A stretch of DNA of 64,000 bases from Acholoe squamosa (lineage: Eukaryota; Annelida; Polychaeta; Phyllodocida; Polynoidae). The notes under the pieces were generated by a model. That model made no database searches, had not been told where the DNA came from, and saw nothing but the letters and a program-made list of their open reading frames with translations. Position 1 is the first letter of the stretch. The number at the start of each line of letters is the position of its first letter. A program made the translations under genes and the position numbers. The stretch lies in assembly GCA_949317995.1 (NCBI GenBank), contig OX439036.1, positions 85,256,420-85,320,419 on the forward strand, in the 5' to 3' direction. Of this stretch, positions 1-11,763 are shown one piece after another.

Positions 1-24
1 AAAATCGAGAAATGAGAAGGTTTC

Positions 25-1456
25 TTGCTCAATGGACCGAGCTTGAAGTCCGGAAAGGCGTGTTGGAAGCCATGTAATAATGGTGAGAAACTCATACAAG
101 TGGTTATACCACATGCAATGAGACATGACATTATGTATTATTGTCATGGACATCGGACCAGTGGTCATTTTGGAAGGAAACGCTCATTAGCACGACTTTC
201 TAAAAAATACTATTGGCCCAGCATGTCACGAGACTTGCAAAGATGGGTAACCACCTGTCCGGATTATTGTAAAAACAAACCCAGACCCAGGATGTGCAAA
301 CTTCCCCTATCTCAGGAACTTTTTGGAGTTCGATTCACGAGAAACGGAGAAGATATCATTAGTGGATTCAATACAACCGCTAATGATAATACTTGTATGA
401 TGGTAGTGTGTGATTACTATACGAAATATACCAAAGTATTTCCACTACCGGATCACAAAGCAGTCACTTGTGCCGAAGCCTTTGTAAAAGGTTGGGTACT
501 GACTTTCGGTAAACCACTTATGCTACACAGTGACCAAGGTAGAGAATTCGAATCAAATCACTGGCAAGGGATGTGCGAATACTTAGCTATTTGCAAAACT
601 AGAACCAATCCGTATAGGCCACAGAGTGACAGATTGGTCGAAAGGTTCAATAGAACCCTTATTCAGGTCCTAAAGTCACTTGTGAATGAAAACATGGACG
701 ATTGGGAGGAGCAATGTCATTTTGTAACACATGCTTACAACAGTACAGTACATTCAAGTACCAACTGTACTCCGAATCTTCTAGTTTTCGGAGAGGATTT
801 AATAATGCCTGCAGACTTGGTATTTGGAGTCATAGATATGGACCCGGAGCTACCTTGTCACGTAGTTTTCGGCGAATGTTTAAGGGACAGATTCAAAAAA
901 GCATATGAGTCTGTCCGAATTAGAGAAAAGTGCCAAATGGCAGAAAGTAGGATATGATACCGATCTAAAGCATCGGAAATTCAAATCCGGAGATAGAGTG
1001 CTAAGACTGCACGAACCACTTAGACTTGTAAAATTAGCATCTAATTGGGACGGTCCTTTTACAATAACCCAGGTTATTAGTGATTGTACCGTAATCATCA
1101 AATCAGACCTCGGACGGCTTTATAAGTCGAATGTGGCTAGACTGAGAAAATGGTCTGGGAGGGAGACCTCCACAGAAATGTATGGTGAAGGATTCGAAAA
1201 GATTTTAAACCCGATATCGAAGAGAGGCTGAGGTAGGCCAAGAAAGATATCTGAATCAGTGCCACCAACGCCAACACAGATTAAGCGTGGGGGAGTAAAA
1301 ATAGGTGAAGACAAAAAGAAGAGGAAAGGTGTTTAGAAGGCCAAGAAACACCCAGAGAAAGCTCTGCGAACTGTCAGGTCCGAAAAGGAACTATCCAAGA
1401 AAGGGATAGACGTCCGCCGCAGCCCTCGACTTGCCCAGAGGACTGCAGTGACCTAA
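25..1456 (+). pseudogene. Ty3/gypsy integrase, C-terminal pol (frameshifted)
   Basis: Integrase would insert the element cDNA into host DNA. Frame 1 (to about 945) shows the HHCC zinc-finger area (MYYCHGHRTSGHFGRKRS, then CPDYC) and a DDE core: Asp in VVCDYYTKY, Asp in HSDQGREFES and Glu in LVERFNRTL. The usual SDGLVERFNR reads SDRLVERFNR here. Frame 1 stops at 957. The GPY/F-like C-terminal domain (FKSGDRVLRL, then WDGPFTITQV) continues in the +2 frame from about 905, so a frameshift lies near 945. That frame has TGA at 1229-1231 and TAG at 1334-1336, then reads on through a Lys/Arg-rich tail ending RRSPRLAQRTAVT and stops at 1454-1456. This is a decayed protein. I am confident of the family but not of the clade. 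Confidence 0.88.
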
Positions 1457-2463
1457 CCTGTATACACAATGAGTGTAATGTTTACATTTAGAGGAATGGA
1501 TAACAACTGACCGGAAATGCCTATTTGTCGTCGCCGTATGATGGACCAGTGGGTAGCACTTCTAGAGGATTGTGAGTAGCTGCCCCTATTTCCACTACCG
1601 TATTTCTTTATATAACCTCAACTGGAATACTATAGACTCTAGCACGTCCATCCCATGGTTAGCTGACCACACCACCTACCTACAACGCATCCAGAAGACT
1701 TCAATACAACACATGTTACTTCATTTTGATACTATTGTGTACATATATTGTCATATTCATTATCTTGCTATTCTAATGAATGCAAACCTCAAATGTATAA
1801 CTGTAGTGATATGATATTGTAATTTTCATACGGGTTAATAATAATACGGATCTCTTGTTATTAGTCATATTACTTGACATGATCTGATATATATATATAT
1901 CATATTACACCAGATTGTCACAATTATCCTATGTGACATATTTTTGTATAATATTAATTATCTGGTGCTATGATGGTTATTTGAATGCATGACGATGTGA
2001 TATATGTTTCTTTATTCATTTTTCAAGTGTATAAATTATAACAGTTACATATCAAAAAGGTTTCTAACATAGAACCTCTAACGGATTAACCGTTTTGAAT
2101 CAAAATGCTTCATTAGATAGTATGGTTACGTTTAAAGTCTTTATCAAGACTATATAATTAATATGTTTGTAATAATAACAAACTCACTAGGATATTATTA
2201 TGTGGTTTATTTCAAGACTTAACAGAACGGTTACAAATATCTGTTATCCATCCACATTGTCGAACTGTATCGACTTTCCTATTTGTTTATTCGTAACTAT
2301 TAATACTATCAAGTATGTCAAATACCTTTCATATGATACTTTAAATAATGTTAATGTTATACCTATGGTTATACCTCTATTATTAGGGTAAAGACATAAT
2401 GTAATGTTATCCCTATATAATAATATAATAGTTATAACTCCTTCCTAATGTCTGGGGGAGTAG
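1457..2463 (+). other. noncoding 3' internal region of the gypsy element
   Basis: AT-rich DNA between the pol stop and the LTR. No credible env or other ORF is seen; short reading frames here have no domain signal. A G-rich polypurine stretch (GGGGGAG, 2454-2460) sits just before the LTR, in the position of a plus-strand primer. Confidence 0.5.
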
Positions 2464-2783
2464 TGTAGTGGCATTGTATTATAACCATAGTTATGGGTAC
2501 CGTCTGGCGTGGCGGGTGAGTCCAGTTGTTGGGTGTTCCTCAGGTTCCAGAAAGGTGGCAGCACCGATCCGGGCCTGTGGGGACATCTGACGACGAACAC
2601 CAAGGTCCGTATATAAAGACCGGGGCTCAGCTGCTACGTCAGAGGCCCTCATCATCTTCCGGGTAGCCGTTAAGTGTCTTAAGCAATAAAACTTCCATTG
2701 GCATACACTTGAATTACCGCCTTACTCCTTCTTTCCTGATCCGTAAGGCCCGAACCACCAAAATAGTAATACAAACCATTACA
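2464..2783 (+). repeat. 3' LTR of the gypsy element
   Basis: It begins TGTAGTGG directly after the polypurine tract and ends CCATTACA, giving TGTA...TACA inverted ends. The match extends further inward in inverted form (TTGTATTA against TAATACAA). Inside are a TATA-like box (TATATAAAG, about 2610) and a polyadenylation signal AATAAA at 2685-2690, in the order expected for U3-R-U5. No second copy exists in the window, so the borders rest on end structure alone. The right border is supported by antisense RT coding starting at 2784. Confidence 0.65.
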
Positions 2784-4228
2784 CTCCTGACTTTCAGGAT
2801 GTCATGTGCCATTGCCACCAATTTTGTCACTTTCTTATGTGGTGTCAGGGTGTTTGAGTCAATGCTGAATCCCAGGTATTCAATGGCCTGTGCCGGGGTC
2901 AAGACTGATTTTCTAAAGTCAATCGTGAAGCCTGCATCTTGTAGGATTCTGAGAGTGTGATTTACAGATTTTCTCCAAAAATAAGTGTGTCATCAGTGTA
3001 AAACACCAAGCTTACGCCGTAATGTACTCTCAGATGTGAAAGTACTGCCTTCATGATAGGTGTAAACAGTCTTGGCCCTGGTGAGTATCCATTTGGTAGA
3101 CATGTACCTATAGTGTTTACCATGGAATTGTAAGAAATCTCTGTCTCTTTCCTTAATTGGTAGAGTGAAGTAGGCTGACATGTTATCTACAGAACTCATA
3201 AAGGAGTGTTGAGGCAGAATATGCATGACTGACACGAGATGATCCATTTTGAAGTGTTAATATACTGTGAACTCACTAAGTTCTGAGAGATTCAAAATAG
3301 ATCTAAAAGTGCCATCTGTTTTAGGTCTTAAAAACATGTGTGATACAAATGCCCTCGCGTCATGTTCTGCAGGCTCTGTGATGCCTTTACTCAACATATC
3401 CTGTATCTGTGTACCCAACTGAGCATCTTGAACTGGGTTAATAGAGTCTGGGATCTCTGACTGTATAGGGATAGTGTGTAGACCTATGGTCAAGCCTTTC
3501 ACCATATCCAGCACCCATCTGTCTTTGGTGAATTTATGCCATTTGTAAGCCAGCCTACCCAAACCACCTGCTGGAAAGGCCTGTTTTTTTTGGGGGGATT
3601 CTTTTCAGGTGTTTCGGGTAGGTTGACTGTATCAGGTGTATCCATAACTGAAAGACTTGCATTTATTTGTTGTTGTCTTTGTTGTTGGATTTGCTGCCGC
3701 CTTTGTAGTGGTTCTGTTTGGACTGCTTGCCCCGCTTGCCACCCCTGGTGGTGTTGCTGCTGGACTGGAGGTCCTGGTGGCGGTTCGACGCCCCCGGTGG
3801 CGGCTGCAGTCCTGATTGTAGTTGGGGACCACTGTGTGTTTGCAGCTGGGCCCACTCTTGTTGTGGTGGCTGTGGGCCTGGCCACCCCTGTAGTTTCCCT
3901 GTTGTTGTACTACCGTATTTGCAACATAAGGCCCTGCCTTAACAATACACGCGTCATCCGGGGCCACCCAAGCGGCTGTCGCGTCCTGCTGCGCAGGATG
4001 ATGCTGGGTGGACGTTGGCTGTATGGCGCGACCAAAATTTCTGGATGGGTGATCTCCCCTGGTGGTGGGTCCGTGATCTAGTCTGAGTGCAGGTCTGGTC
4101 ATGGATCTGTTTGATGCAGATCTGTTGTTGTCAGAATACCACCCTGAACTCTCAGATTCCTGGGAATAAATCACTGTGCTTTGACTCATAGCACTATGAT
4201 CACTGTATTGGCTGGTGCCTGTCGACAC
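2784..4228 (-). pseudogene. DIRS-like retrotransposon remnant: gag-like region and RT N-terminal half
   Basis: Read on the minus strand from 4228 down. First comes a Gln/His/Ser/Thr-rich gag-like segment (4228-3499, two frames). Next is a typical DIRS RT entry, GRLAYKWHKFTKDRWVL, followed by AFVSHMFLRPKTDGTFRSIL and NLSELSEFTVY (3562-3257). After a frame change comes the palm, SVDNMSAYFTLPIKERDRDF, then LPNGYSPGPRLFTP in another frame, a YxDD-type box VFYTDDTLIFGE (about 3015-2985), an in-frame stop, and TPAQAIEYLGFSID (about 2905). At least three frameshifts and one nonsense codon show long decay. RNase H and recombinase parts are missing, because the gypsy LTR begins at 2783. Confidence 0.8.
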
Positions 4229-6231
4229 AGTGTGAGCTGCTTGCGTAGGAGCCTGTCAAGCATTTTGGAACACCTGCTCCACCTCGCAGTCCTCTGTTGA
4301 TCTGCAGCTCTCCCCGTCATTAGGGCGTGGTCAGGCTGGTCGGCATACAGGGGTATGGCCAGTGGCAGTTCACCCCTGCCCTTCCTGCACCTAGGCTGGT
4401 GATCTCTGTCTTGTGAATGTACTGCTCTAGGGTCTGACGTTGGTCTGATGAGGGCGAGTAGCAGTTCACTGGTTCACTCTTAGTTGGAGACTGCCCATCT
4501 TGGGAAGAACCATCGTCATAATGTGTATCACCCGGCGGGAAAAGGTCTCTGATGGTGCTTCACCTGTGCTAGTTGTATTGCTTCATTCAGAATGTCGCCC
4601 CTAGGAGGTGTGGAGGGTGATACTGCTCAGCAGTGTGTTGACTTCGTAAGTAGGCCCCTGGGGTGAAGCCCTCAGGTGTGGGGTGAAATGGATTCAGTCA
4701 ATTAGAACGGTAATGAGACTCAATTAGGGCGTGGTCAAACAGTAGGCCGTTTTGTAGCGTATCAATTAATAGACACCTTACTTACCTCATCGTGTGGGGA
4801 TGCCTTCACTTGTCACCAGATGTCCTTAATGGGACACTGTGATGTTATCTGTCTTAAGAATCTGACATATGTCGGACGCTGGCAATGGCGTCGCGTCCCC
4901 CTTCTGGGGGCAGCCGAGCTGCTCATGGTGCCCTATGTGCATCGGCATCTGGTCCTGCAGTGTGCCCACACCCTGGCATCTTGATAAGCCTAGCGTGCTC
5001 TCGTAGAGACATCTGTCTCCAATGAGACACCTGGTTCAAGTGATGATTAGCTCACCGTACCTGACCTGTCTCTCTAAGCATACCTACAATGTCAGTGGTT
5101 GATAAACGGATATCTAATGGTAATAATATACAGTGAGTCTCCAGCTGCCTGTATAAGTTAGAGACTTGGTTCCATTCCAATTAATCAATAATAATCTACA
5201 TTGTATAATTGGCATTATGAACACTCATCAGGCATCTATTGACACTCATCAGACATTATTTACTGGTTTTACATTTCCGTTCATTCTAGGTGTCTATCAC
5301 CTTTAGTTTGAATTTAATACAATACATTCTTGCAACAGAGCACATTCATGCATAAAATACATTAGATTTGTAGGTTGATGCAATCACCAACCCTATTTAG
5401 GGAAAACTCATTCCATTCTGTTTCCAGTATACAATAAAACTAATCAATGAATTACATTAAGTAGTCTATAGTAAGCTATCCCTGTCTTATGGTCTTCCTA
5501 AAACTGTTTAGATCTTTTGAGCATTGCTGCAATGTAGTCAGGGACTCCCCTTCTCTACATAGGCCACAGCGGGGGCGCTCAACCTCCAGCCTGACTATAT
5601 TATTGCCTTGCAATAACCTTTGAGGCTGAGTTACATTCTCTTATTTACAGGACAATCTATACATTGTACAGAGCAATTGATCTCTACACCTGCACATTAG
5701 CCTTCTGCAGATACACCTTTTGTGTAGGACCTGCCTGCTTATGTCTTGAGTTCTGATATGCTCATACAAGTATTATTCCTAAGGCAGTGGTTCTGGATTA
5801 TTTGCAGGCTCAATACACTGTCCACTAGGTCCCCATAATCTAACATAGGATCGAGTACTGTCTCTTTATAGTGCCTCAGGACAGTGCCTTGTCTGTAAAC
5901 AGGTCTGACTGTTGGTTATCTCAAGTTGCTTCATTTCATGAGATAGCACTGAGTCAGACCAATTCAGGTGAACTTTTGTATTCAAAATAATACATGAGAT
6001 TAAAATCAGACAGGTTTTTCCTCAGAATAACTTCCAAATGTTTATGTAATAGTAAAATAAAATATGACCAGGCTTTAATACATAAATATACACATTATTA
6101 CTGTTTTCAACGAGTGCCACACGTTAGCTGCCAACAAGGATTTGACAACATTAGGCCATTACATATCTCCAAGTCATTTATACTATCAATGTGTAAGATT
6201 ATTGTAGAAACCTAACATAGGTCCCCTAGGT
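4229..6231. other. no gene seen; possible 5' remains of the DIRS-like element
   Basis: No reading frame with domain signal. The part nearest 4229 may be the untranslated 5' end of the antisense DIRS-like element, but no terminal repeat could be matched. The rest is AT-rich spacer. Confidence 0.4.
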
Positions 6232-6239
6232 TTAAGGAC

Positions 6240-6480
6240 TGAATGCATGGGCCCATGAACTAAATGGCAAACCCAAGTAATTGAGGGAATCCGATGCTGA
6301 AGAAGCACCCACCTCGGTATTTCGAGGAGAGGCTACTGTGGGGGTGTTGACAAAGCATGACCCGTCAATTCCCTTCAGGCAATGGGCCATACCTAGGCAA
6401 AGCCAATAACAATGGTATTTGCAGTTGGCTGCTAAGAATTGCACTAAACCCTTCAGCAATCTTGACCTTCGTGACTGGTG
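6240..6480. repeat. dispersed repeat, copy 1 (partner at about 8845-8990)
   Basis: The block around GTCAATTCCCTTC (6364-6376) with the following ATTTGCAGTTGGCTGC resembles GTCAATTCCCTTC (8856-8868) with ATTTTGCAAGTGGCTACC. Same orientation, imperfect. The element type is not identified. An 86-codon minus-strand frame across it is not regarded as a gene. Confidence 0.45.
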
Positions 6481-6492
6481 GACTACATTCAC

Positions 6493-9194
6493 TCTGTGTA
6501 AAATGCTAGAATATCATTAGAGGACAACAAAGTATGATATGTGAAAGCATATTAATGAGAAACCTCTTTTCCACCTGCTTCAGCCATGCGAATAATCACT
6601 ACTATGAAAAAAAACCTGTGCAAGATCCATTCCTAATTGCTGCCTTCCAAATACATACTACTAGAACACCGGTATTAGTGTTCCCTTTGTATACCATTAT
6701 TGTCAACCAGCACATAGATAAATGGGTGGAAGAAAGGCACCACCAATACCATTGCCCTTTGGTTGTGGATTTGCTAGCCAGTGGGAATGGGTCTACCTAT
6801 GTTATTGGCGGCTTTCCATCAGCAATGTTCACAGCCCACTTCCTCAGAGACCAGACTGTGAATGTCAACGTAAGATAACACCCTCCACTATAACCACTTA
6901 AGGTGTGGTGCTATTCATCACTGTTGGTTCCAGGCACACCAATTTGTGCTGAGTAAATACGTCACAAGGAGGCCTTGCAGAGCAATAGCAAGTTACTCAC
7001 CACATGGAGAGTTGGTCATCACCTTTTGACCTTCCCCCGAAGGAGTGGAAGATGAGGCGCTCAGGGTTCTTGTTAACTCCTCGATTATAGATACCCACTG
7101 GGATTGTACCTGTTTCATTAAGTGCTATAGACTCTTCGGGTTAATTGGGAAGGCACTGCAGTATCATCAGAGCGAGATGTAAGAGGAGTCATTGAACAGG
7201 TGGACTATCAGCAACGATAGATTCGGAGTCGTCAGTGTCAGACACATGAAGTATGACCTGCATCAAGCCAATATGATTTTTCCTGGTGTATTTTTGCATT
7301 CTACAAAATAACCTAGTGAACTCATCCAAGAGGAGAATCAGGATAATTAAGCTGGAACGATCTTAGTCTAAACTATGAGAGAGTTCAAGATTATGAAAAC
7401 AGGATATCTAGCAATAATTTGTTCATCAATCCCTTTTAATTTAAACATTATTTCAAAAATTCTCAGGATGACAGTAGTATCATCTGAGGGGGTCGTCCAT
7501 TTGATTTATCGATGGATTTATCATTTCCCTTGAATCAATGGTGAAAAGTGGCTAACCAACGTTGATTAACCAGCTTTCAACACCGGTTCAACGTCCTGTG
7601 CCCACTGGGTCCTGATATACAGCTCTGTCACTTAGGTGTAGTACACACAATAGACATTCCAATGATAATAATTATTATTATTGGATATAAATGTTTAGAT
7701 AAAGGCTTCACTCTTATATTCAAGATTTACAGCACAACCCAATGGGGTGTCCGATTAATGTGGTATATTGTTTTGTAGCATTTATAGGCGCAACCCATCT
7801 AAGATTATGGCCCTCCTGTACCAATTAACTGATCGATACAGTGGAATATTGTGTGAGACTGACAGTGAATGCCCCATTAGACGTTCGAGCTATATTTTTC
7901 TTCACATTGGTTCAGTACAATTATGTCAGTGCACTGGCACTCTGTGTTCGAGTTTGATGACTTAAAAAGAATATAAGCAGTGCTGTTTTCCATTATTCAC
8001 TTTCACAGAATTATGCATTTTGTTCTGATGTACTCATAAGAATTCTTGATCTAACATGGCAGGCCACAGTTAGACTTGGTCATAAATTTAATTTTCTGAG
8101 TGGCACCTCATTGTATAGCACCATCGATCTGTTAAACTGATTGATCATTCATCCTTCATAAAACAGGTCATTGTAATGTATTGCAGCATTAAACGATTGT
8201 AACTTAGACACTTCTAAGCATATGGTATAGTTTGTTAATGCCTGTTTTAGATTGTTAGAAAATATGACAGATATCATTTTCTAATAGAAAAATTAACTGT
8301 TTTAGGTATACATGAATATTTGCAATTCATATCAATAACAAACACGCAGTGGATGAGTTACAATTTCTAAATAAATGTAACTTGAGCTTTTCATCATTTT
8401 CCTATCAAATCACCCTCAATTACCTACGCCGGTGAGATGCTCATGATTCGATATGATACATGTATCTAATCCTCATTAAGCTTGATCAAAATCCATGTAA
8501 GAAATGAGAAGTATTACTTATAATACGTCCTGGCTATCAGTTATAATTGAAAATACACTTTAATAGTATTCAGTAAATCGCTGTTGATGTGAATTAAAAA
8601 CTATTTTAATTGAATATAGACCTAAATTACAGAATAACGTCCTAACATCATAGACTTTCAAATCCTCCATTATATTGTAGTGCATGGATAATTATGTAAA
8701 GTGTTGATAGTACAAATCTTCCAAGAGTGTTGTAAATTCAAAGCGCGGCTACCGATGTCATTAGGGGTTAGTGAAAGTAAAGCCCTTTGATTAAGTAAAT
8801 CCAGATCCTTTGAATAAGAAAGGCCGATCTCGAAACGTGAGAGAGGCGTGACCAGTCAATTCCCTTCGAGGAACGGGGCCCAATTTACGAAAGTCCAATT
8901 GTATTTTGCAAGTGGCTACCGAGAAAGACCGTTAGTCTTCACTCCACAGTGGGGGAGGAGCAGTTGAAATGGTGTAGGAATGAGCTCTCTAATTTTCTTC
9001 TCTTTTTTTCTTTTTGAAAGTTTTTATTACCAATTCACAAATTAACAAGAAAGGGTGATAATCTAACAGTATGTAACTGTTTATTCATTGAAATATTACT
9101 GTATTTCAATGTAATCTATAGTGAAATTTGAAAAAGGGTATGGTCTGCATTCCCCACGTTACCCATGGCTCTGCAGCCATTGGTCCACCATTAT
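6493..9194. other. intergenic, no gene recognised
   Basis: AT-rich spacer with short frames lacking domain character. It includes the second copy of the 6240-6480 repeat near 8845-8990. Nothing else is supportable. Confidence 0.45.
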
Positions 9195-9733
9195 AGAAGC
9201 AAGGAGAAAGGGTGGTCCGTGCTAAAAGTCAACTTTAAAATTCAGATCACTAGCTTTACAGTGATATATTGCATGAAAAGATACTCCTGTTAGTTTTGGG
9301 GGAATGGCTTGCTAAATATGGGTTGGAATGAGCATATCCTGAATAAACTCTAGGTCATGAGATATGTCTATATAACTTTTGATCTAGAAATAGTATTTAT
9401 GTTCTGTTTTCACCATAGTAAACCTTGTGAAGCATTCCTTTAAATGGGATAATTGATTTTCCTATTTAGAATGAAAATCATGTTTCCATGGCAACATAAA
9501 TCAACAAAAAAATGCTTATTTAGGCCCCAAAATATTCTTTATACATGCCAAATTTGGAACCTTTCCACCCAAAATAGAACGTTTTATCAAAAGTCATTGA
9601 AATCTCCATAGAAAAAGTAGCCTATAGCATATTTAAGCATATTTTTTCCTATTTTAGCCAATAGTGGTGTCCCCTGGTGGCTAAATCGGCTACTTAATCC
9701 CACGGGAAGCCCCGTTTCTGCTTGCTGGCTCCT
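9195..9733 (-). repeat. dispersed repeat family A, inverted copy
   Basis: Reverse-complement relative of the copies at 46101-46553 and 58885-59455. Shared blocks include CACTAGCTTTACAGTGATAT, CTCCTGTTAGTTTTG, TTTTGATCTAGAAATA, GTTTCCATGGCAAC and the terminal CTGCTTGCTGGCTC. It starts AGAAGCAAGGAG, matching the AGAGGCAAGG end of the other copies. No target duplication is obvious, so this copy is old or trimmed. Confidence 0.75.
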
Positions 9734-11280
9734 TGGGTTGTCCTATCGGTGGATTTTTGTAATGATTGTGAAAATGACTACAGGTATTATTCATCAGCAA
9801 CTGTATGGTTAACCTAAACTAGTGTAAATGTAACCAGTGCAGATGCGTTTAGGTGATCTTTCCTTAATGATGTACTTAGGTTATCATCGCACATAACTGC
9901 CCTATTCTGGATGATATTACTTTGATAAATATATACTAGAAATACAAAACACACAAAATGTTTCTATGTCACGGTTCTAATTATCACTGTATAGACATTT
10001 GCTTGAAAATGCCGTAATTACTGGTATATGAATAAACGTGACAAATAGTTTTCCATATCTAATGTCTTAGTTAATGACTGACCTTCTATTCATTAATGTA
10101 CGACATGTCTCTAAATATATAAAGGACACGCTAAAGGGAGAAGAAATGGGGGGAATTGTTAAAATGAAAAGAGTTATGAATTTTTCAATAATTTTCCTTT
10201 CCCTTGCGATGTGAAAAATTTGTTGGCCAAAAATCTATTTAAAACTCAAACTCTATAGAGTCCTATGGCCACTCAGACAATTAACGTTTATCTTAAATAT
10301 ACATGTAATGATCAGAAATTAGCTGGATATCTGTGAGAAAGGTAAAATAGTCAAAACTAGTAAAATGATTGAGAGATCATGATTGGAAATTAACACAAAA
10401 TGGAATTACGAAAGAGAAACCTCATGCAGATGTGCGTCTGCAATTACTAATTGCATTAATGGTAATGGGGGACACTTGAGTTACATATTCCTGGCTGCAA
10501 TTATATACGTATGACATATACCAATATTTTTTTTTATTATAGGCAGCACTTTACCACTGCCACTGCATGGTGGGTTTGTCAGCTAGCAGCATTGCTGGCG
10601 GTTCTCTAGTCCCAATATAGTAAATAACTATCAATCAGCGGTTCTAACGGTCCTCCTAGGAGGTGACTAAACCCTTAATGCAGACTCCAGATAACACCAA
10701 CCTATCAGTAGCCATTGAAGTGCACTGGTGTGCATGGCAACAATTCAACCAATTGGAATTCAGAAAATCCATCACTCCTGAGCAGCTCTTGCATTTCAAT
10801 GGTTAGCTGCTCACCACCTGCTGAACTACTCCAAAGTAGTTAAAAGACATGGATCGCTGTTAATTATTGCCAATACCCAGGGGGGGGGGCATTCCATTTC
10901 AGTGCAGTTGTGTACAAGCTCTGTGTGTTAATCAAAAGGTAAAATTAAATATCACTTAAACAGAACAGATGGGATGTCGCGGGACTAATAGGAGTCGCTG
11001 ACATACAATGGCCAATGAACCAAGGATATTTATACTTTATATACTGGTCATTGTACTTTGCTAAAGAGCATCCGTATTATGATATATGATACATGTGATA
11101 TAGTTGTCAACTTTGACGGCAGTGGTGACTCAACATGAGCTAGATTTTAAATTCCGCTTCGGTCAAAACGGATGTATATCAAAACCTTTAGGCTAATTAT
11201 TTATTCGGAATTCTGTGGTCGCATCGAACACGTTTCATTGTGAGTGTAAATCTACATTTAGGAAGTTAAAGGATATCTTT
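9734..11280. other. intergenic upstream of the GPCR exon, no gene recognised
   Basis: No reading frame with TM1-TM2 character was found here, so the 5' exon of the GPCR is further away or too short to see. A poly-G run lies near 10880. Confidence 0.4.
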
Positions 11281-11705
11281 CGATTCAAAACTAGGCAATA
11301 TGTCTATTTCTGGTTGCCTTGGTAACCGTTCCGTCAGTCAAAATCCAGATTTTTATATTGTTTCTGGTGAATCTCACCAAGCCCCTGAACAGAGAGGGTC
11401 ATAATTCCCCCTAGATCAAGATCTATGGTAGAAAATCACCATTGTATTAGTTTTATTTTATTTTATTTTTGTTTTTCAATGAAAGAGACTGAACATTTTG
11501 TGATTTTAGTGACCATTATGGTTTATAATGCATTTGGAGCTTAAATTTCTTTTTTTTTTTTCCATATAAGTAGAAACCAATGAGCAGGGGTTCTGATCTG
11601 ATTTAACTAGCAGTACCAGGAATATTTTTGCCAATTTTAAAGACCTTGACATGAGTTTTGATAATTAATTTCCCCTCAGATACCCCTTTCTTTTTGACTA
11701 CCTGG
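11281..11705 (+). repeat. dispersed repeat family B, copy 1
   Basis: Similar in order and orientation to 19455-19860. Shared blocks: a GGTTGCC..GGTAACC / TTACCATGGCAACC segment, CTAGATCAAGATCTATG against CTAGATCAAAATCTATG, TTATGGTTTATAATG, GGGGTTCTGA and the AATTTCCCCTCAGA / AATTCCCTGCAGA end. It lies directly upstream of the GPCR acceptor site, so it occupies the 3' end of that intron. Type unknown. Confidence 0.65.
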
Positions 11706-11763
11706 TCTATGTGTTTCCATTATGGATTAGATTCTGAAAGCCTCCCCTTTATCTTATTTGCAG

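Larger units (their letters stand above)
1..2783 (+). mobile_element. 3' half of a degraded Ty3/gypsy LTR retrotransposon
   Basis: The window opens inside the pol region. Integrase runs 1-1456 and the 3' LTR is placed at 2464-2783; gag, protease, RT and the 5' LTR lie outside. The roughly 1 kb between the pol stop and the LTR is AT-rich with no supportable ORF. The copy is dead: integrase needs a frameshift near 945 and has two in-frame stops. The LTR butts directly onto antisense DIRS-like RT sequence at 2784, so this element probably inserted into that one. The 5-bp target duplication cannot be tested because the left end is missing. Confidence 0.85.

Noticed and set aside
3536..4081. 181-codon Cys-rich plus-strand frame
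   Set aside because: It lies antisense to the Gln/His-rich gag-like DIRS remnant; the Cys/Gly/Trp-rich composition is a strand shadow.
6534..6878. 114-codon plus-strand frame
   Set aside because: No motif, no splice sites consistent with an exon and no similarity that I recognise.
9734..11763. Search for the TM1-TM2 exon of the GPCR
   Set aside because: No hydrophobic frame with GN...LAxxD-type motifs and splice sites was found, so no exon is claimed.
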